64,000 nucleotides of DNA from Sclerotiophoma versabilis (taxonomy: Eukaryota; Ascomycota; Dothideomycetes; Pleosporales; Didymellaceae): NCBI GenBank assembly GCA_012274445.1, contig JAAROD010000033.1, positions 1,550,001-1,614,000 on the forward strand, in the 5' to 3' direction. Both the position numbers and the translations under genes were made by a program. The notes under the pieces were generated by a model. It searched no databases. It saw nothing but the letters and a program-made list of their open reading frames with translations, and was not told where the DNA came from. Of the stretch, positions 32,738 to 45,149 are shown piece by piece; within the stretch, counting starts at the first letter, position 1, and every line of letters starts with the position of its first letter.

Positions 32738-33635
32738 GACTGAGGAGCAACATAGAACTTGACAAGCTCACAGACGAATGCAATAATTCGGACGAATAGG
32801 ACAAATCTTTGGGCTGTTCAAAGAAACGCCCTAAGGTTGCTAGAATCTATATGGAATGAGATCGCACATGCAACCTGTGCGTCGAGTCTCGATATGACGC
32901 AGTCACCCATAGCCAGTACCATTGAGAAGTCAACTCATTTTTTGAGCATCCTAGCGTACACAGTATTATACACGCCATAATGAAACATGGACTTTACAAA
33001 TGCGCAACCTCTCGTGCTCCTGATATTAGATGTGCTTGATGATTTCTTACTAGACGATTGCACGGAAGTCAGACGTCCTTCGAAGCTGTACGCCTGTCGT
33101 TCCCGTGCTTTTGCCAGCATTGTCGGAAGATCTCCATCTAAACTCATTTGTCAGTCGATGTACTACAGAAACCACGGAAACAATCGTCGTCTGCGATGGC
33201 TCGGCAGCATCTCGGCGTCCGAGGTTCAAGCATCTGAGCACACGTCGACTCACCTCCGCTTTGCACGCTCGCCAATCTTTCTTCTCGTAGTAGCAATCTG
33301 TCAATCTCGCGTTTTCGTCTACAAAAATCAGTCGGGTTTACGATTGTCGCCACATGACGCACCTGCACAGCCTGTGCTGAAGATTCTCTTGTCCCTGTAC
33401 GCTCATTAGCCACTGCATTCTGACAACAGACATCAATTGGGCGCACCACTCATCTGGCTCATCATCGATCACCATCTGCGCCGCAGCGGCCTGTGCCTTG
33501 GTATCCTTCGACATTTTGAGAGAGTCCAGGACGAGGAAGGTGTTCGTCGTAGCTCTCGCAGCGTGAGCAAGTTACGCGCAGACCTTCACGGCACAGAGTC
33601 GGACCATCTCGGCTCCGAAGCACAACGTCACCACC
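32738..33635. other. Intergenic
   Basis: A 898-bp gap, mostly promoter of the biotin-protein ligase gene. The overlapping short open frames on both strands show no recognisable domain. Confidence 0.55.
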
Positions 33636-35887
33636 ATGGCGACCAGGAAATTGAACGTCTTGGTATATTCCGGTATGCTCACGACTGTTCCTAGAAACGA
33701 ACTACCCGTTGATAACCCGTAGGGCATGGTAGCACTACCGAATCCGTCCGCCACTGCCTCTACACTCTTCGCCGCCTGCTGTCCCCAGCATATGCTGTGA
33801 TTCCTGTCACAGGCGACGTCCTTATCAAAGAGCCCTGGTTTAGCACTTGCGCACTTCTGGTCTTTCCCGGCGGCGCAGATTTGGGGTATTGCCGTACTTT
33901 AAATGGTGAGGGGAACCGCCGCATCAACCGTTACGTCAATGCTGGTGGATCGTACCTGGGATTCTGTGCTGGCGGCTACTACGGCAGCGCAAGATGCGAA
34001 TTCGAAGTTGACGACCCGAAAATGGCGGTTGTTGGAGATCGTGAATTGGCTTTCTTTCCAGGCGTCTGCAGAGGGTTGGCATTTGAGGGGTTCAAGTATG
34101 CCAGTGAGGCTGGGGCTCGAGCAGCAGACATTAAGATTGAGAAGACTGCATTTGAAGATGTGAAAGAAGGGACTGCTGACTCCTTCAAGAGTTATTACAA
34201 TGGTGGTGGTGTATTCGTTGATGCGAAGAAGCTTCAGTCGAGAGGCGTCCAAATCCTGGCTAGTTACACCGAAGATCTGCATGTCGACCCTGGCGAGAGT
34301 CAAGCTGCGGTCGTGTATCGCAAAGTTGGCGAAGGTCATGCCATCTTGACCGGACCGCATCCAGAGTAAGCTCTGGAATAATTCTAGAAGACCTGAACTG
34401 ACAATGTTACTAGATTTGCACCTCAAAACTTGAGCCAGATCCCCAGTCTTCCGTCATACGCATCGTTGATTGATGCTATCACCGCTACAGACGTGGATCG
34501 AGTTGCATTCGTTGGAATGATGCTACGCAAACTGGGCTTGAATGTCAATGAACAGGAACAAGCGGTACCATCCCTGTCCCGCCTGCACCTCACATCTCAC
34601 AAATCGACAGCCGTCGCGGACCTTGTCACGTCTTGGGCCGAAGTCGTCACTGTAGTCGATGGCGAGGACTACATACTGGGCGGCAACGACATATTTCACA
34701 TTGAGAAAGAGGGCAGCGCATGGGGCGTCAAGGAGTTGAAGCGGGCTGTGAGTGCAGTCTCAGAAAAGCTGCCAACATTGGCATCAGTACAGGACAAGAC
34801 AAGCGGCCAAGATGCAGAGGCGGGAGGTAAGGCCAGTGAGGACAAAAAGAAGCCGACAACCAAGGAAGAGGAGATCCAGGAATGCATTGAGTATACAGCC
34901 AACTCAGCTTTTGACCAGATCCTCTCTTACGACAAAATCGTCAAGACCATCGTTCCCCACAAGGACGGCGTCCCAACAAGTCGCGAAACCCCGTTCCATC
35001 ACGAGGCTTTCTATGCCAATTTACACCATTACCACACCAAGCTTCGCAACCCTTCTGCATCCTTTGGCGGAACCCTCATATACGGCGAAGTGGTAACAAG
35101 TACAAACACGCTGCTCGACAAAAACCCCGCTCTCCTCCGCAGCCTACCCACCGGCTTCACCGTAACAGCAACAACGCAAATTGCCGGCCGCGGCCGCGGT
35201 TCCAATGTTTGGGTAGCACCGCCCGGCGCAATGATGTTCAGCACAGTCCTACATCACAGCTTCGCGCTATCGCAATCCGCCCCGGTGATTTTCATCCAAT
35301 ACCTCGCCGCCCTCGCCATTGTGCAGGGCATCCAAGATTACGCGCCCGGCTACGAGAAGATCCCCGTTAAGCTGAAGTGGCCAAACGATATTTACGCACA
35401 GCTTCCCGGGAGTAGCAACAATCCTGTTGTGAAGATTGGTGGGATCCTGGTGAACAGCTCGTACTCAGGCACTTCTTATGATGTTGTTTGTGGCATCGGT
35501 CTTAACCTTTCCAATTCACTCCCTACAACGTCCCTCAATCAACTCGCAGCTGGCCAGAACCCGCCGCTCAAGCCTTTCACGCAGGAGAAATTGCTAGCTT
35601 CCATTCTCGCAGCGTTTGAGTCTTTGTACACCACTTTTTGCACTACCGGGTTCAACCGCGATATGGAGGAGCAGTACTACCGCGCATGGCTGCACACAGA
35701 CCAGATCGTGGAGTTGGAGAGTGAAGGTGGAATCAAAGCTCGCATCAAGGGAATCACAAGGGATTGGGGACTACTTTTAGCGGAGGAGTTGGGCTGGCAA
35801 GATCGTCCGACTGGGAAAGTGGTTAGTCTGCAGAGCGATAGTAACAGCTTCGATTTCTTTAGGGGGTTGGTGAGAAGGAAGGTGTAG
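33636..35887 (+). CDS. BPL1: Biotin--protein ligase (holocarboxylase synthetase)
   Basis: Three exons, 33636..33672, 33723..34365 and 34414..35887, give 717 residues. The enzyme activates biotin with ATP and attaches it to lysines of acetyl-CoA and pyruvate carboxylases. The first exon encodes only MATRKLNVLVYS plus one base; splicing to GTAG at 33722 restores the glutamine-amidotransferase-like BPL N-terminal domain (YSGHGSTTESVRHCLYTLRR, LLVFPGGAD, GFCAGGYYG). The catalytic domain follows a Lys/Glu-rich linker (about 355-380). The biotinyl-AMP loop GRGRGSNVW lies near 484-492, KWPNDIY follows, and a C-terminal SH3-like cap ends in FFRGLVRRKV. Introns are 50 and 48 bp. A stop TAA overlaps the second donor, so unspliced reading truncates the protein. 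Confidence 0.96.
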
Positions 35888-36115
35888 GGGATTAACCTAT
35901 AAGTTTGTCAAAATCGGCTGAGGTCCTGAGATTAGATCAGCGGTACGGGCGCGGAGCCAATGGCGGCGCGGTCAGGCATCCATGTAATACTCTAGCCTTA
36001 CACAGCCCCTCACTGTCCGCACACGCGCTTCACTATTCTACAACAATACATTGACCTGCCTTGCATAGTTTGGCACACGTAACTTGTCCACTTCTTCAAG
36101 GCCGCATTCATCACG

Positions 36116-37687
36116 ATGGCCGACTCAAGAAGGCAGAAGTTCAAATATGATTCCTTGAATCATACCATACAGTCCATACGTCTTATCCGGATCAGGCCGC
36201 AACTAACCCACGACGGCTATATCGATTGTGAGATCCGCCACGCTACGGTGAACGATAGTTACATATGTCTTTCATACGAGTGGGGCTCTGAGAACCCCAT
36301 GCACTGCATCGTCGTTGATAGCGCGCTCACATGGGTCCGACAAAACCTTGTGAGCTTTCTCAACATAGCTAGAAAACGACACCACTCAAAATGGCTATGG
36401 ATCGACGCGTTATGTATAAACCAGTCAGACGTTACCGAAAGAAATCATCAAGTTCAGCAGATGGGTCAAATCTACTGGCGCGCTCAAGAGGTATTATGCT
36501 GGCTTGGTATGGATGTGTCGATCGCAGAATTTGTTGGTGGACAGGCCCGCACACGTCAGGGCACAGCCAGAGGTCTCGATTACGCAAGTGTTGCATTCAG
36601 GAAATCAACATACTGGAATCGGGCGTGGATCACGCAGGAAGTGGTTCTTGCTCGTCGGGCAACAATCATGGCATGCGAGATGGAGATGGACATGCAGTCC
36701 ATTCGATTGGATGTTCGCTTCCAGGAGCAGACGCGGTGGTTCAATCAAGTAAACGAAGTTGGTTTTCATGGCCGGAGGAGAGTACACGAAGCAGGAGCGC
36801 TTACCTTTGATCCGGGGTTATGGTCCGAGTACAAGGGTAGAAGCCTCATATATCTGCTAAGGGAATGCAGATACAAGCAGTGCTATGCTTTCCAAGATAC
36901 TGTCTACTCGCTATTGGCGCTATGTGGCGATGGGTCGGAGCTTCGAGTCGACTACAACCTCACACGCGAGCAGCTAGCCGTGCAGGTCCTTGCAAGCTGT
37001 CACAGATCGCTTTGTCTCTGTGCGATAAGAATCGTTGCAGACGCTTTGGCAGTAGCGACCGAATCAAGGACGGACGGCGCAGAGAATTGTCCCCCAACAT
37101 CCATCCAGCATTTCTTCGCCCAGATAACTCTTCCAACTTCAAGATTGATAGGGCAACCCACAACTATTGACATGCGCCTTAGAGATTACTGCAGTGGTTG
37201 CGAGGGAGTAGTGGAGATTCACCTACCAGAAGATGATACTGGAGTCCCTTCTGCGACTTATATACCCAATCGCCAACCACAACCGGACATGTACTTCGGT
37301 GAAAATACTGGTCTTCCTGCGATAATAAGACGTGACTATATACTGAAGAGTGGATTCACAGCAACCTTGTCGGAAGACGGCTCGCTGTGCACCTTGCGCT
37401 TCACACTCATGGCGCTGCTGGGGCTAGTGCGTCTTATGCACGATTTCGGCGGATGTTGTGACCGAGTGAAAACCCTGGCCACCGTGTCAGAAAGTTCTCA
37501 TGATGAGTCTTTACTACAGCTTTGTGCGTCGTCTGTTGAGGCATGGATTTCTAAGAAGCCTTTCATCATGGGTCGGTCAGAGTGGAGGGAAAAGCCTCAA
37601 AGCGCACATAACAGGACAGAACAGCTTGTTTCATGGGATCTTGACCTTGATTATTTGGGTTCTTGGAATTGGGATCCGAACTTTTAG
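36116..37687 (+). CDS. HET-domain (heterokaryon incompatibility) protein
   Basis: A single exon of 523 residues. The N-terminal 200 residues form a HET domain: YICLSYEWGSE at about 49-59, then LWIDALCINQSDVTERNHQVQQM-type segment at about 92-114, IYWRAQEVLCWLG, and WNRAWITQEVVLARRA. HET proteins trigger cell death when incompatible fungal strains fuse and are regarded as TIR-like effectors in fungal allorecognition. The remaining 320 residues carry no domain I recognise, and no NACHT, ankyrin or WD repeats follow in frame. It opens the accessory stretch. An ankyrin fragment lies 0.7 kb downstream on the same strand and may have belonged to it or to a partner. Confidence 0.9.
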   Translation: MADSRRQKFKYDSLNHTIQSIRLIRIRPQLTHDGYIDCEIRHATVNDSYICLSYEWGSENPMHCIVVDSALTWVRQNLVSFLNIARKRHHSKWLWIDALCINQSDVTERNHQVQQMGQIYWRAQEVLCWLGMDVSIAEFVGGQARTRQGTARGLDYASVAFRKSTYWNRAWITQEVVLARRATIMACEMEMDMQSIRLDVRFQEQTRWFNQVNEVGFHGRRRVHEAGALTFDPGLWSEYKGRSLIYLLRECRYKQCYAFQDTVYSLLALCGDGSELRVDYNLTREQLAVQVLASCHRSLCLCAIRIVADALAVATESRTDGAENCPPTSIQHFFAQITLPTSRLIGQPTTIDMRLRDYCSGCEGVVEIHLPEDDTGVPSATYIPNRQPQPDMYFGENTGLPAIIRRDYILKSGFTATLSEDGSLCTLRFTLMALLGLVRLMHDFGGCCDRVKTLATVSESSHDESLLQLCASSVEAWISKKPFIMGRSEWREKPQSAHNRTEQLVSWDLDLDYLGSWNWDPNF

Positions 37688-38386
37688 CAAATAGCAAGAG
37701 TTTGGACGTTTGGGAATTAGTTCTGGAAAAGGTTGGGGAAACGATGCGGAATGAGTTTCAGATGCTACGTATCGAACTATGGATGTCTAACAGCTGAGGA
37801 AAGGCATAATGCAGAAGACTCAACCCATTGCATGCTCATAGTAATTGTTCGTTTCAAGCTTGAGCATAACTTCAGGAATGCCCCGATGTTGGTCGTCTGC
37901 ATGGCAGAGAACAAAGATTCAAGGCAACAACCATCGTACTGCAAACAAAGCATTTGTCAGCTTAAAACTACAAGTGTGTAGGATCCGGGACTTACTACGC
38001 ACCATCGCTTGTATGATGATGATGGAGTCGCTTCGAGGTAGGTCGTATTCATACTTGGAAAGTTCAGTGCTGTTCTGGATGCTGTTCTCGAGGTCTGACG
38101 GGATGTCAGAATTGAAGCGTGTGGTGTAGACAGTGCTTGCTACCTACCAGTGGTTACGAGCTGACGGCTTCCGCGTTTGTAGAAACGTCATAATAAATCT
38201 CCAAGCGGCACACACGTTACGAAGAGCGTGTCCTGGTAAGCATCGGGTTCTAACAAACCTAGGGGCGTGTCACATGAGTCTCAGTGTTGTGGTACATGCA
38301 CTGAGGTGCACATGATGCTCCTAGGGCTGAAGCGTCACGCATTTGTTTGCGGGACTTTCAGATCATACTCCACGAGTGGCCGGTAA
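37688..38386. other. Intergenic
   Basis: A 699-bp stretch between the HET gene and the ankyrin fragment. It has only short frames with stops and no recognised relic. Confidence 0.5.
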
Positions 38387-38881
38387 GAGTGTCTTGATGC
38401 GAATGACAGGCCTTTTGGTGCCATCGATGTCGGAAGCTACCAAATAGTACAGCTTCTGGTTGAGATAGGAGCAGATGTCAGCCGAAAATTGGACATGGGT
38501 CTTTTAAGGACTCCATTACGGACAGCTACGGAAACCATTGATTTCCAAATGGTGCAATACTTCATGTCAAGAAGAGCCATCATTGACACTGATCCAGTGT
38601 ATGGCGGTGGTACAGCATTGCAGTTAGCCGCTATGAGCGGACACGTCGGCATCGCAAAAGTCCTGATTGAGTATGGTGCGGATGTGAACTATCTCCCAGC
38701 AAGATGGCCTGGCCGCACGGCATACGAAGCAGCAGCCAAGTGGTGTCGACCAGACATGATGTATCTTCTTGTACAGCACGGGGTTCAGCTGGGCCTTGAG
38801 ATGACTAGAGAGGCCGAGGTGAATGACTTTGGGAGTGATACAGAAGATTCGTACGATCCAGATGTGGATGTTGAATTGTGA
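38387..38881 (+). pseudogene. Ankyrin-repeat protein fragment
   Basis: The frame is open from just after a TAA at 38384-38386 to a TGA at 38881. It encodes ankyrin units with the expected spacing: GAIDVGSYQIVQLLVEIGADV, a divergent unit with FQMVQYFMSRRA, then GTALQLAAMSGHVGIAKVLIEYGADVNYL (the consensus-like unit), and an acidic tail ending DVDVEL. The only early in-frame ATG (38495) lies inside the first repeat region, so no sensible N-terminus exists. Either 5' exons are unrecognised or this is the C-terminal stump of a longer ankyrin protein. The TAA overlaps a GTAAGA donor-like sequence, but the nearest acceptor is only about 27 bp away, too short for an intron. I favour a relic. Confidence 0.55.
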
Positions 38882-40525
38882 TTGCGCACTGTAAGAATTG
38901 TTCCCACTCAATACGAACGTGCAATAGAGTTTGCTAAAGATCAAGGAGAGCATACGTCGGTGAAGATTGTCCAGAAATTATATGAATAAGTCAGGGGTGA
39001 GTTTTAGGCACAGTGCCAGGATTTACAAGCTTGACATGTAATGTCGCTTTTTGTAGTCTGGCTACTTCAAAACTACAATTTCAACCCAGACTCTGGAGCA
39101 CAAACAAAAAACCCTTTTCGAGAAAGTCCTTTCATCTGATGAAGCTCAGGGGTCCGACTTCTAGGGGGCTACTGGATATTCTGCTGTCTTTCGAAATCTA
39201 GAGTACGAACACGGTACACTAGATATGGTGACGGGGGCCTCTGGCACTGCTGAACATATGGATGGTGACTGGATAACTACCACGACATGCTGCATATAGG
39301 CTACTAGATATGACGCGCGACAGTATCGCTGCATGTACAAGCCTTGTGATTGACTCAAAGTTAAGCTGAGGTGATGTCGGTGCAATGCTCCTAAAAGGTC
39401 TTTTTGTCTCGGAGAGGTTTACAAGTTTAATTTGGAACATTGCCGATCTGACGAAAGGAGCGGGCTGTGGAGCAGAAGTCCATAGACCTTCGCCCACAGG
39501 ATCTTGCCAATTCGCTGCTACGATGTGTGCTAGATCCTTTTGCGCACTCAGAGCCTTTCGAAGTGAGAAACACTGCGATCTGCCGGCAGGGGTGCGTCGT
39601 AAAAGGCCTACTGTCAGGTACGCGCGTCATTCCGCGGAAGATCTGCCGCGCCAGCGCGCCACCGGACCCTCTTCGCATGATTCTGGGAGATCTGGATCTT
39701 CAACCATGCATCACGGACCACACAAACATGCCACCCAAAAACCTGGGCGCTGGAATCTCCGATTGCTTCGCTTACCCCAGCTGATCAGCTGCAGACATTT
39801 TGAATATCCAGGGACAAGGGGCCGGCACGGCAATGCAAAGCTACACTTGCCACACCGATGATGCGCGATTACAATGACACATGAGTCGCCTCTGCGTCTC
39901 GACATGATTGCTTGTGGACCTTGTGTTCACGACTAGAATGATCGTAAAAGGCGGTTTAGACGACTACAACCATAATCATGCGGCAAAGAGAGGAGAACGA
40001 TGTAAAGTACCGGCAATGCACAAGCTTCCTAAAGTTGCAAACGGCTGCTATCGATCATGTTGCTTGATGATACAGACAGGAAATTCAGATGTGAAGCTAT
40101 TAAGCTCGATACTACCCAGTATAAGACGGAAAACCGGGGTCCACAGATGGTTCGCGAATGAATTAAGTATTAGGGCGACATTGTAGATACAACAAAACTG
40201 ATTTGACTGCTGTAGAAGTGGTCGGATGCATACCCTGGGGTTTATATAAGCTAAGCAAGTCATGGTCGTGAGACGGCACGTAGCGCAACAGCGCAAGGTC
40301 ACTGCCAATTCGTCGGGCGTGGTGTCGGAGGCAACAAAGAAGGGACGCGCTTAATGTCGAAACACTCTCTTCTCCAGAAGAAAGCTGTTCTTTCTCTTCG
40401 ACTCCCGGTACATGGCATTCACAAATTGCACCTACAGGCTGGCGTTTGATCAGAAACACTGAGTGTTGGTATAGCCAGTCACTTCTCGAAGTGTACGGGC
40501 GCGTAGTTGCGCAACTGCTAGCGAT
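38882..40525. other. Gene-poor interval
   Basis: 1.64 kb with overlapping short frames on both strands around 39385-39905 but no domain, terminal repeat or codon pattern I can support. Possibly decayed DNA; nothing identifiable. Confidence 0.45.
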
Positions 40526-41827
40526 ATGCAGATTATAGCGTCAATTGTGAGTCTTTGTTTTGTTGAAACGATCTTCTTCATACTAAGATGGGTTCAGGTC
40601 ATACAACTTGCGCTGGTGGTGCTCGCATTTGCCATCACTCTTTTGCGATGCTACATCCGCATATCTCTCGAACGTCGCACGCTGACTTTCCCAGACTGGC
40701 TCGTCTGGGGGGGATGGTTCAGCACCCTCGGTTTTTGCATAGGGTCGATCATGGCGCTCCGTATCCAGATAAATCACCCGCTGGTTGAGCCTGATCTTGT
40801 GACAGACTCGGTCGCCTATTTGAAGGTACGCACGATCATACCTAACTGCAGAGGATATTGCTGACAGTTTTTCTTTACCAGACGGTCTTCATAATGTGCT
40901 ACTTTTTCAACTTCGGATTGTATTTTCCAAAGATGTCACTGGTCGCCTTCTATTGGTGGCTGATTCCGCTTGGATTTCGACGTCTGCGAATCGCTGTCTA
41001 CGTGGCAGCAGCGTATGTAGGATGCTGCTTTGTCGCGACTTTGTTATCAGACACATTCGTTGCTCCCAACATCTCAGAAAACTGGTAGGTCGGCTGCAAC
41101 GTGACTGATGTTGTAAAACTGACGAGTACCATTCAGGTCGATAGAAAACCAGTTGAATTCCACATGGAACTCATATACCGCACTTGCTGTCGATTGGACC
41201 CTGAACTGGTCTACTGATCTTCTTTGTACGTTTTCGTCACGTTCGTGTGCCAATCTGTAGCTGATCAGGATACAGTGTTTATCCTTCCATTTTTCATTAT
41301 CAACTGCCTCAAGTTGCGTACACGTCAGAAGATCGCCCTCTGTGGGGTGTTCTCGCTTGGTCTTATTACAATGGCTATCAGTTTAACACGTTTCCTCGTG
41401 TACACTGTGACGGATTTCAGCGTCAATGATGCATCGGGCAGTGAGTAGTCCTCCACTCCTGCCGCAACCTCGAATTCTTTACTGAGCCTTAACAGACCTT
41501 TGGTGTACAGCCGAGATGTGCACAGGTATCGTCGTCGTCTCTTTGCCTTCCCTGAAGGTTCTCATTGCCCGCTCTTCACCCCACAATTCCTCCTACCCTC
41601 GCAGCACCGAAGGCTACACGCACCACGCTGGCTCTGCAAAACCGCTTAGCAATCACGGAACGTCCAGATCTCATGTACGAGCGGGCAGAATCAGTGATGA
41701 TGAATTGGAGCTGGTATTTCAGGGATCACGGAATCCTTCACGAGCAACTAGTTCCACGGGACCGCAAGACGCGAAAGATAATGTGATGGTAACGACGGAG
41801 TGGAACGTGACAACACATTCTGCATAA
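40526..41827 (+). CDS. Rhodopsin-fold fungal integral membrane protein (PTH11-related, no CFEM)
   Basis: Six exons by splice reading: 40526..40546, 40598..40825, 40882..41084, 41137..41225, 41276..41440 and 41496..41827, totalling 1038 bp and 345 residues. Each junction keeps phase. Hydrophobic segments: VIQLALVVLAFAITLL, WLVWGGWFSTLGFCIGSI, TVFIMCYFFNFGLYF, VYVAAAYVGCCFVATLL, LFILPFFIINC and IALCGVFSLGLITMAISL. The last exon ends a seventh segment (GIVVVSLPSLKVLIA) and a Ser/Arg-rich cytosolic tail. This is the seven-span layout of the fungal 'rhodopsin domain' family related to PTH11-type receptors. The first exon is only 7 codons and no signal peptide or CFEM cysteine set precedes the membrane region. 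Ligand and role are unknown. Exon borders are confident, the exact start less so. Confidence 0.75.
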
Positions 41828-43567
41828 ATACTGTATGGAGACCTATCACGGCATACGTCAACAGAACCACTGATGGATTCAATGCAAAGAACACGTGAGA
41901 GGTGGGTTTATAGAGATGTACACTCTTATTAAGGATCAGTGACACACGAACAGAATCATTATGTGTAGCCAAGAAGGAGAGTTGAGATACTTCGGCAAAA
42001 ATGCGATTGTTATCCAGTGTTCCCATCAAAGAATCGGCAGACGGCAGGCAGAAAGCTTAACTTTAAGGCACTACCAAATCTGAATGTGTTCAACGCGACA
42101 TCGATAAACTGCCAACTTCACCTGCAATCCAGAAGAAATGTACTTGTAGCCTTGAGGTCTCGAAACTTCTGACTCTAGAACTTTAGCCTTGCTTGCTGGG
42201 ATGGAAACCTCGTGTTATGGGTTGAAGTGTTTCCTGGCCAGCTCGAATATCGTATCAACATGACAGAAAATCCGGGTATCTCAGAGCAAGAGAAAGAGGC
42301 CGTCATCGATTTGACTTTCTAGCATCCAAGGTCTGCGGAAAATGTTTTTATATTCGATTTTCTTGAGCAGCGGCAATGTTATTCTCCGGAAGCGTGACAG
42401 TCCGAATTGATGGACGACGCTCAGGGGTAAAATCGATACTGATTTAAAGCTGCTCCTCGTCTGCCAAGTTAAGCTGTATTTCTCTTTCCAACTATAGAGT
42501 CCAGTCAGATGGCTAGACTCAACGACTTCTTGACAAGCGATCAGTCCGGACCGGCCTGACAGGGCTGTATATCAGGAAATGGTGACAGAGGCTGCTCAGA
42601 AAACTCCGCATCTTTGCAGTCGGACTGCAATACCATTCTCTGTTAGTACTACTAGTAGAGACATTTAGGCAAATCCGAGCCATTGTCCATGAAGATCTGC
42701 GAGTCCACTGTTAAACCTGGTCAAAACGAGGAAACGGGATAACAGAACATGACAAGGGAATGCAAAATAGAGATTATAGCAAGGGTGTTGACCGACATCG
42801 GGTAAAACTAAAATAGACGTCTCAAATTTCTTGTCGAACCTATCGTTGTGATAGCATGCACTTGCTGTTTCTTAGTCGTTGTCTTGGCTCATGTTGTCAG
42901 GCGAAAGGATTGCCTAACCTAGGTTTCTAGGCAGTAGTCACGAGGCTCGTACATATGATAGTGATTCCAACGTATCAGTGTATTCATACTTCTCTTGCGA
43001 CGACGTGCAGTGTATGCGTCGGTTGCTCGCCAACCCAGTGTGCCTAATGCCAAATCCGTCGGACGTTTTTCGATGAGTCAGTGGGTGAAGCTCGTAAATT
43101 CTTCGATTCTTATCTAGCGGCACCTCCATTTGTTTATGACAGATTCTTCTACCTGGAGAAGGTCGAAGGTAAGCTAGCGCTTCGCCATGGTTGTTGAGTG
43201 TCGATCTCGAATTGTGTGGAGATTCCTGCACTCGCGATCGTCATTGTAAGTGCTGCAATCTTGAACCTCATAGGACTGTCAGGGAAGAAGTGACCGAATG
43301 AAGTTTTGGCACTGTAAGTTGCTGAACGAGGGCTCTTGTATCGATTCTGATGGCCTTTGTGCATTCAAAGACAGGTGTTAGAGAAGGAATGCAAAGAAGT
43401 GTAAAGAAGTGTAAAGAAGTGTAAAGAAGTGTAAAGAAGTGTAAAGAAGTGAGCGAGCCGAGATGTGTGCAAAGTAGGTATTTAGCAGGATGACACAAGC
43501 TCGCTCGCTCGATTCCTTGAATTTGAGTAAAGCCACAAGTGTTAGCGAGAGTACAGTGCAAAGAGGC
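41828..43567. other. Gene-poor interval between converging genes
   Basis: 1.74 kb between the rhodopsin-like gene and the aldehyde dehydrogenase stop. It holds the 10-bp tandem repeat at its right end. Otherwise I see no gene or element. Confidence 0.55.
43391..43450. repeat. 10-bp tandem repeat, six copies
   Basis: Five perfect GTAAAGAAGT units follow one GCAAAGAAGT. The array lies about 120 bp beyond the aldehyde dehydrogenase stop codon, likely in its 3' UTR or flank. Confidence 0.95.
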
Positions 43568-45149
43568 TCAACCCAGCTTTTGCATAAAGGCAAGTACGAC
43601 GGCAAGCCCACCAACAACCGCCGCTGCACCTATAATCTGAGCACTACTGCCAACCTTGCCTTCCTGGTCCTGAAGAGTCTCTCCCCGCTTAAAAGGAGGG
43701 GTCGAGAATGTAGTGAGGGGATTGCTCTTCGTTAGGTCGTAAGGCGGGTATCGGAAGCCCATAAATCTGTCGAGCCAATCCGGCATTTGGACAACCGTGC
43801 GTCGATGCGTGAATGTATCGAATCCGTATTTGCCATGATAGGCTCCCATACCAGAGTCGCCTACCCCGCCAAACGGCACTTCGGGAACTCCTGCGTGTAG
43901 CAAGACATCGTTGATGGTTACTCCCCCCGACAAGGTGTTGTCGAGCACTATTGCAGTGAGCAGAATATCTAAGAATTGTCATTACAATTTACAAACCGTA
44001 GTCGATTTCGGACTGATCGTGTGAGAAAACATAGAGACCCAAGGGATGTGGCCAGTTGTTGATCGTCTCTACTGCGTGCTTGTAATCGGCTTCCACGATT
44101 GGAAGCAACGGTCCAAATAGTTCCTCCGAGAGCAAAGAGTCGTCTAGGCTCACGTTATCGACAACTGTGGTCTTCAGCTTCAGCAGGTTGCGATCGTGCC
44201 CTGAGCCACCGTACACAACGTTGCCTCTGGTGTTGTCCAAGAGGCCTTCCAGACGACCGAAGTTGCGATCATTGATGATTGTACACATGGCATCGTTCTC
44301 TCCGTCAGCCGTGAATTTCTGGTTCCAGTGTTTGAGGCGCTCAATGAATTTATCGTGAACTTTTGGGTCAATGAAGACGTGATTGACTGAGAGACATATC
44401 TGCCCAGCGTTCATAAATTTAGCCGCAGCGATGCGCTTGGCTGCTATATCGACATTGGCAGTCTTCGTTACAATTGCCGGACACTGTCCACCAAGCTCGA
44501 GTACAGCTGGAGTGAGATGCTTGGCAGCAGCAGCAGCGACGTGTTTGGCAACTGGTGTGGATCCAGTAAAGAAGATATGATCAAATTTGTGTGACAGCAT
44601 ATACTGAGTTTCCGATGCAGCACCGGTAACAATTGCGTAGGACCCGGAATCAAGATACTTCGGGGCTAACTGTACGAACAATTCGGTAAAGTTGGCAGCT
44701 AGTTCGGATGGCTTGATGAGGGCGGTGCATCCAGCAGAGATGGCAGCAGCAAGAGGGGTGATGATTAGAGTATCGGGAAAGTTCCATGGCCCAATTATGA
44801 AGACTAGCCCGCGTGGTTCAGCCCTCAGGTGTGTCCGGCCAACACTCGTGAACAGGAACCCGCTCTTGGGTGTCTCACCACGAGCCCATTTTTCGAAATG
44901 CTTGATGTGGTAAATGATATCGTCTTGCATTCCCTTGATATTGAGTCGCGTTTCGAATTCAGGACGGCCAAGGTCTTTGCGGAGTGCTTCGATAATGGCC
45001 ATGTGGTTATCAGCCACCAGCCAATACAGCTGTTTAAGCTGCCATTTTCGGTACCTCGAATCTTTGGTGCGACCTGATCGGAATGTGGCTCTTAGAGTTT
45101 TGATTGTATTGTCAATATCGTCTCTGGAAGAGTATGATTCGATAGCCAT
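43568..45149 (-). CDS. Class 3 (fatty) aldehyde dehydrogenase, tail-anchored
   Basis: Two exons, 45149..43997 and 43947..43568, give 510 residues. It oxidises long-chain aldehydes to acids with NAD(P). Seen: IIGPWNFPDTLIITPLAAA, FFTGSTPVAK, the catalytic Glu in LELGG (about 218) and catalytic Cys in GQICLSVNHV (about 252), and EELFGPLLP. The 49-bp intron (GTTTGT donor, AATAG acceptor) joins IDY to VLDNTLSGGVTIND, exactly the family's NAD-site/oligomer block; a nearer TTAG acceptor would leave a 28-bp intron. The C-terminus ends with a hydrophobic helix (IIGAAAVVGGLAVVLAFM) and a short polar end, typical of membrane-tethered fatty aldehyde dehydrogenases (FALDH/HfdA type). The open frame reaches 45194 but has no ATG before 45149. 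Confidence 0.93.

Noticed and set aside
39385..39905. Overlapping plus and minus frames of 64-158 codons
   Set aside because: Several frames are open at once in a GC-richer patch; none shows a motif or plausible start context.
38882..43567. Transposon relic
   Set aside because: I searched by eye for terminal inverted repeats, target duplications and reverse transcriptase or transposase motifs and found none convincing.
43949..43996. 28-bp intron with TTAG acceptor in the aldehyde dehydrogenase
   Set aside because: Too short for fungal splicing. The AATAG acceptor gives a 49-bp intron and restores the conserved VLDNTLSGG block.
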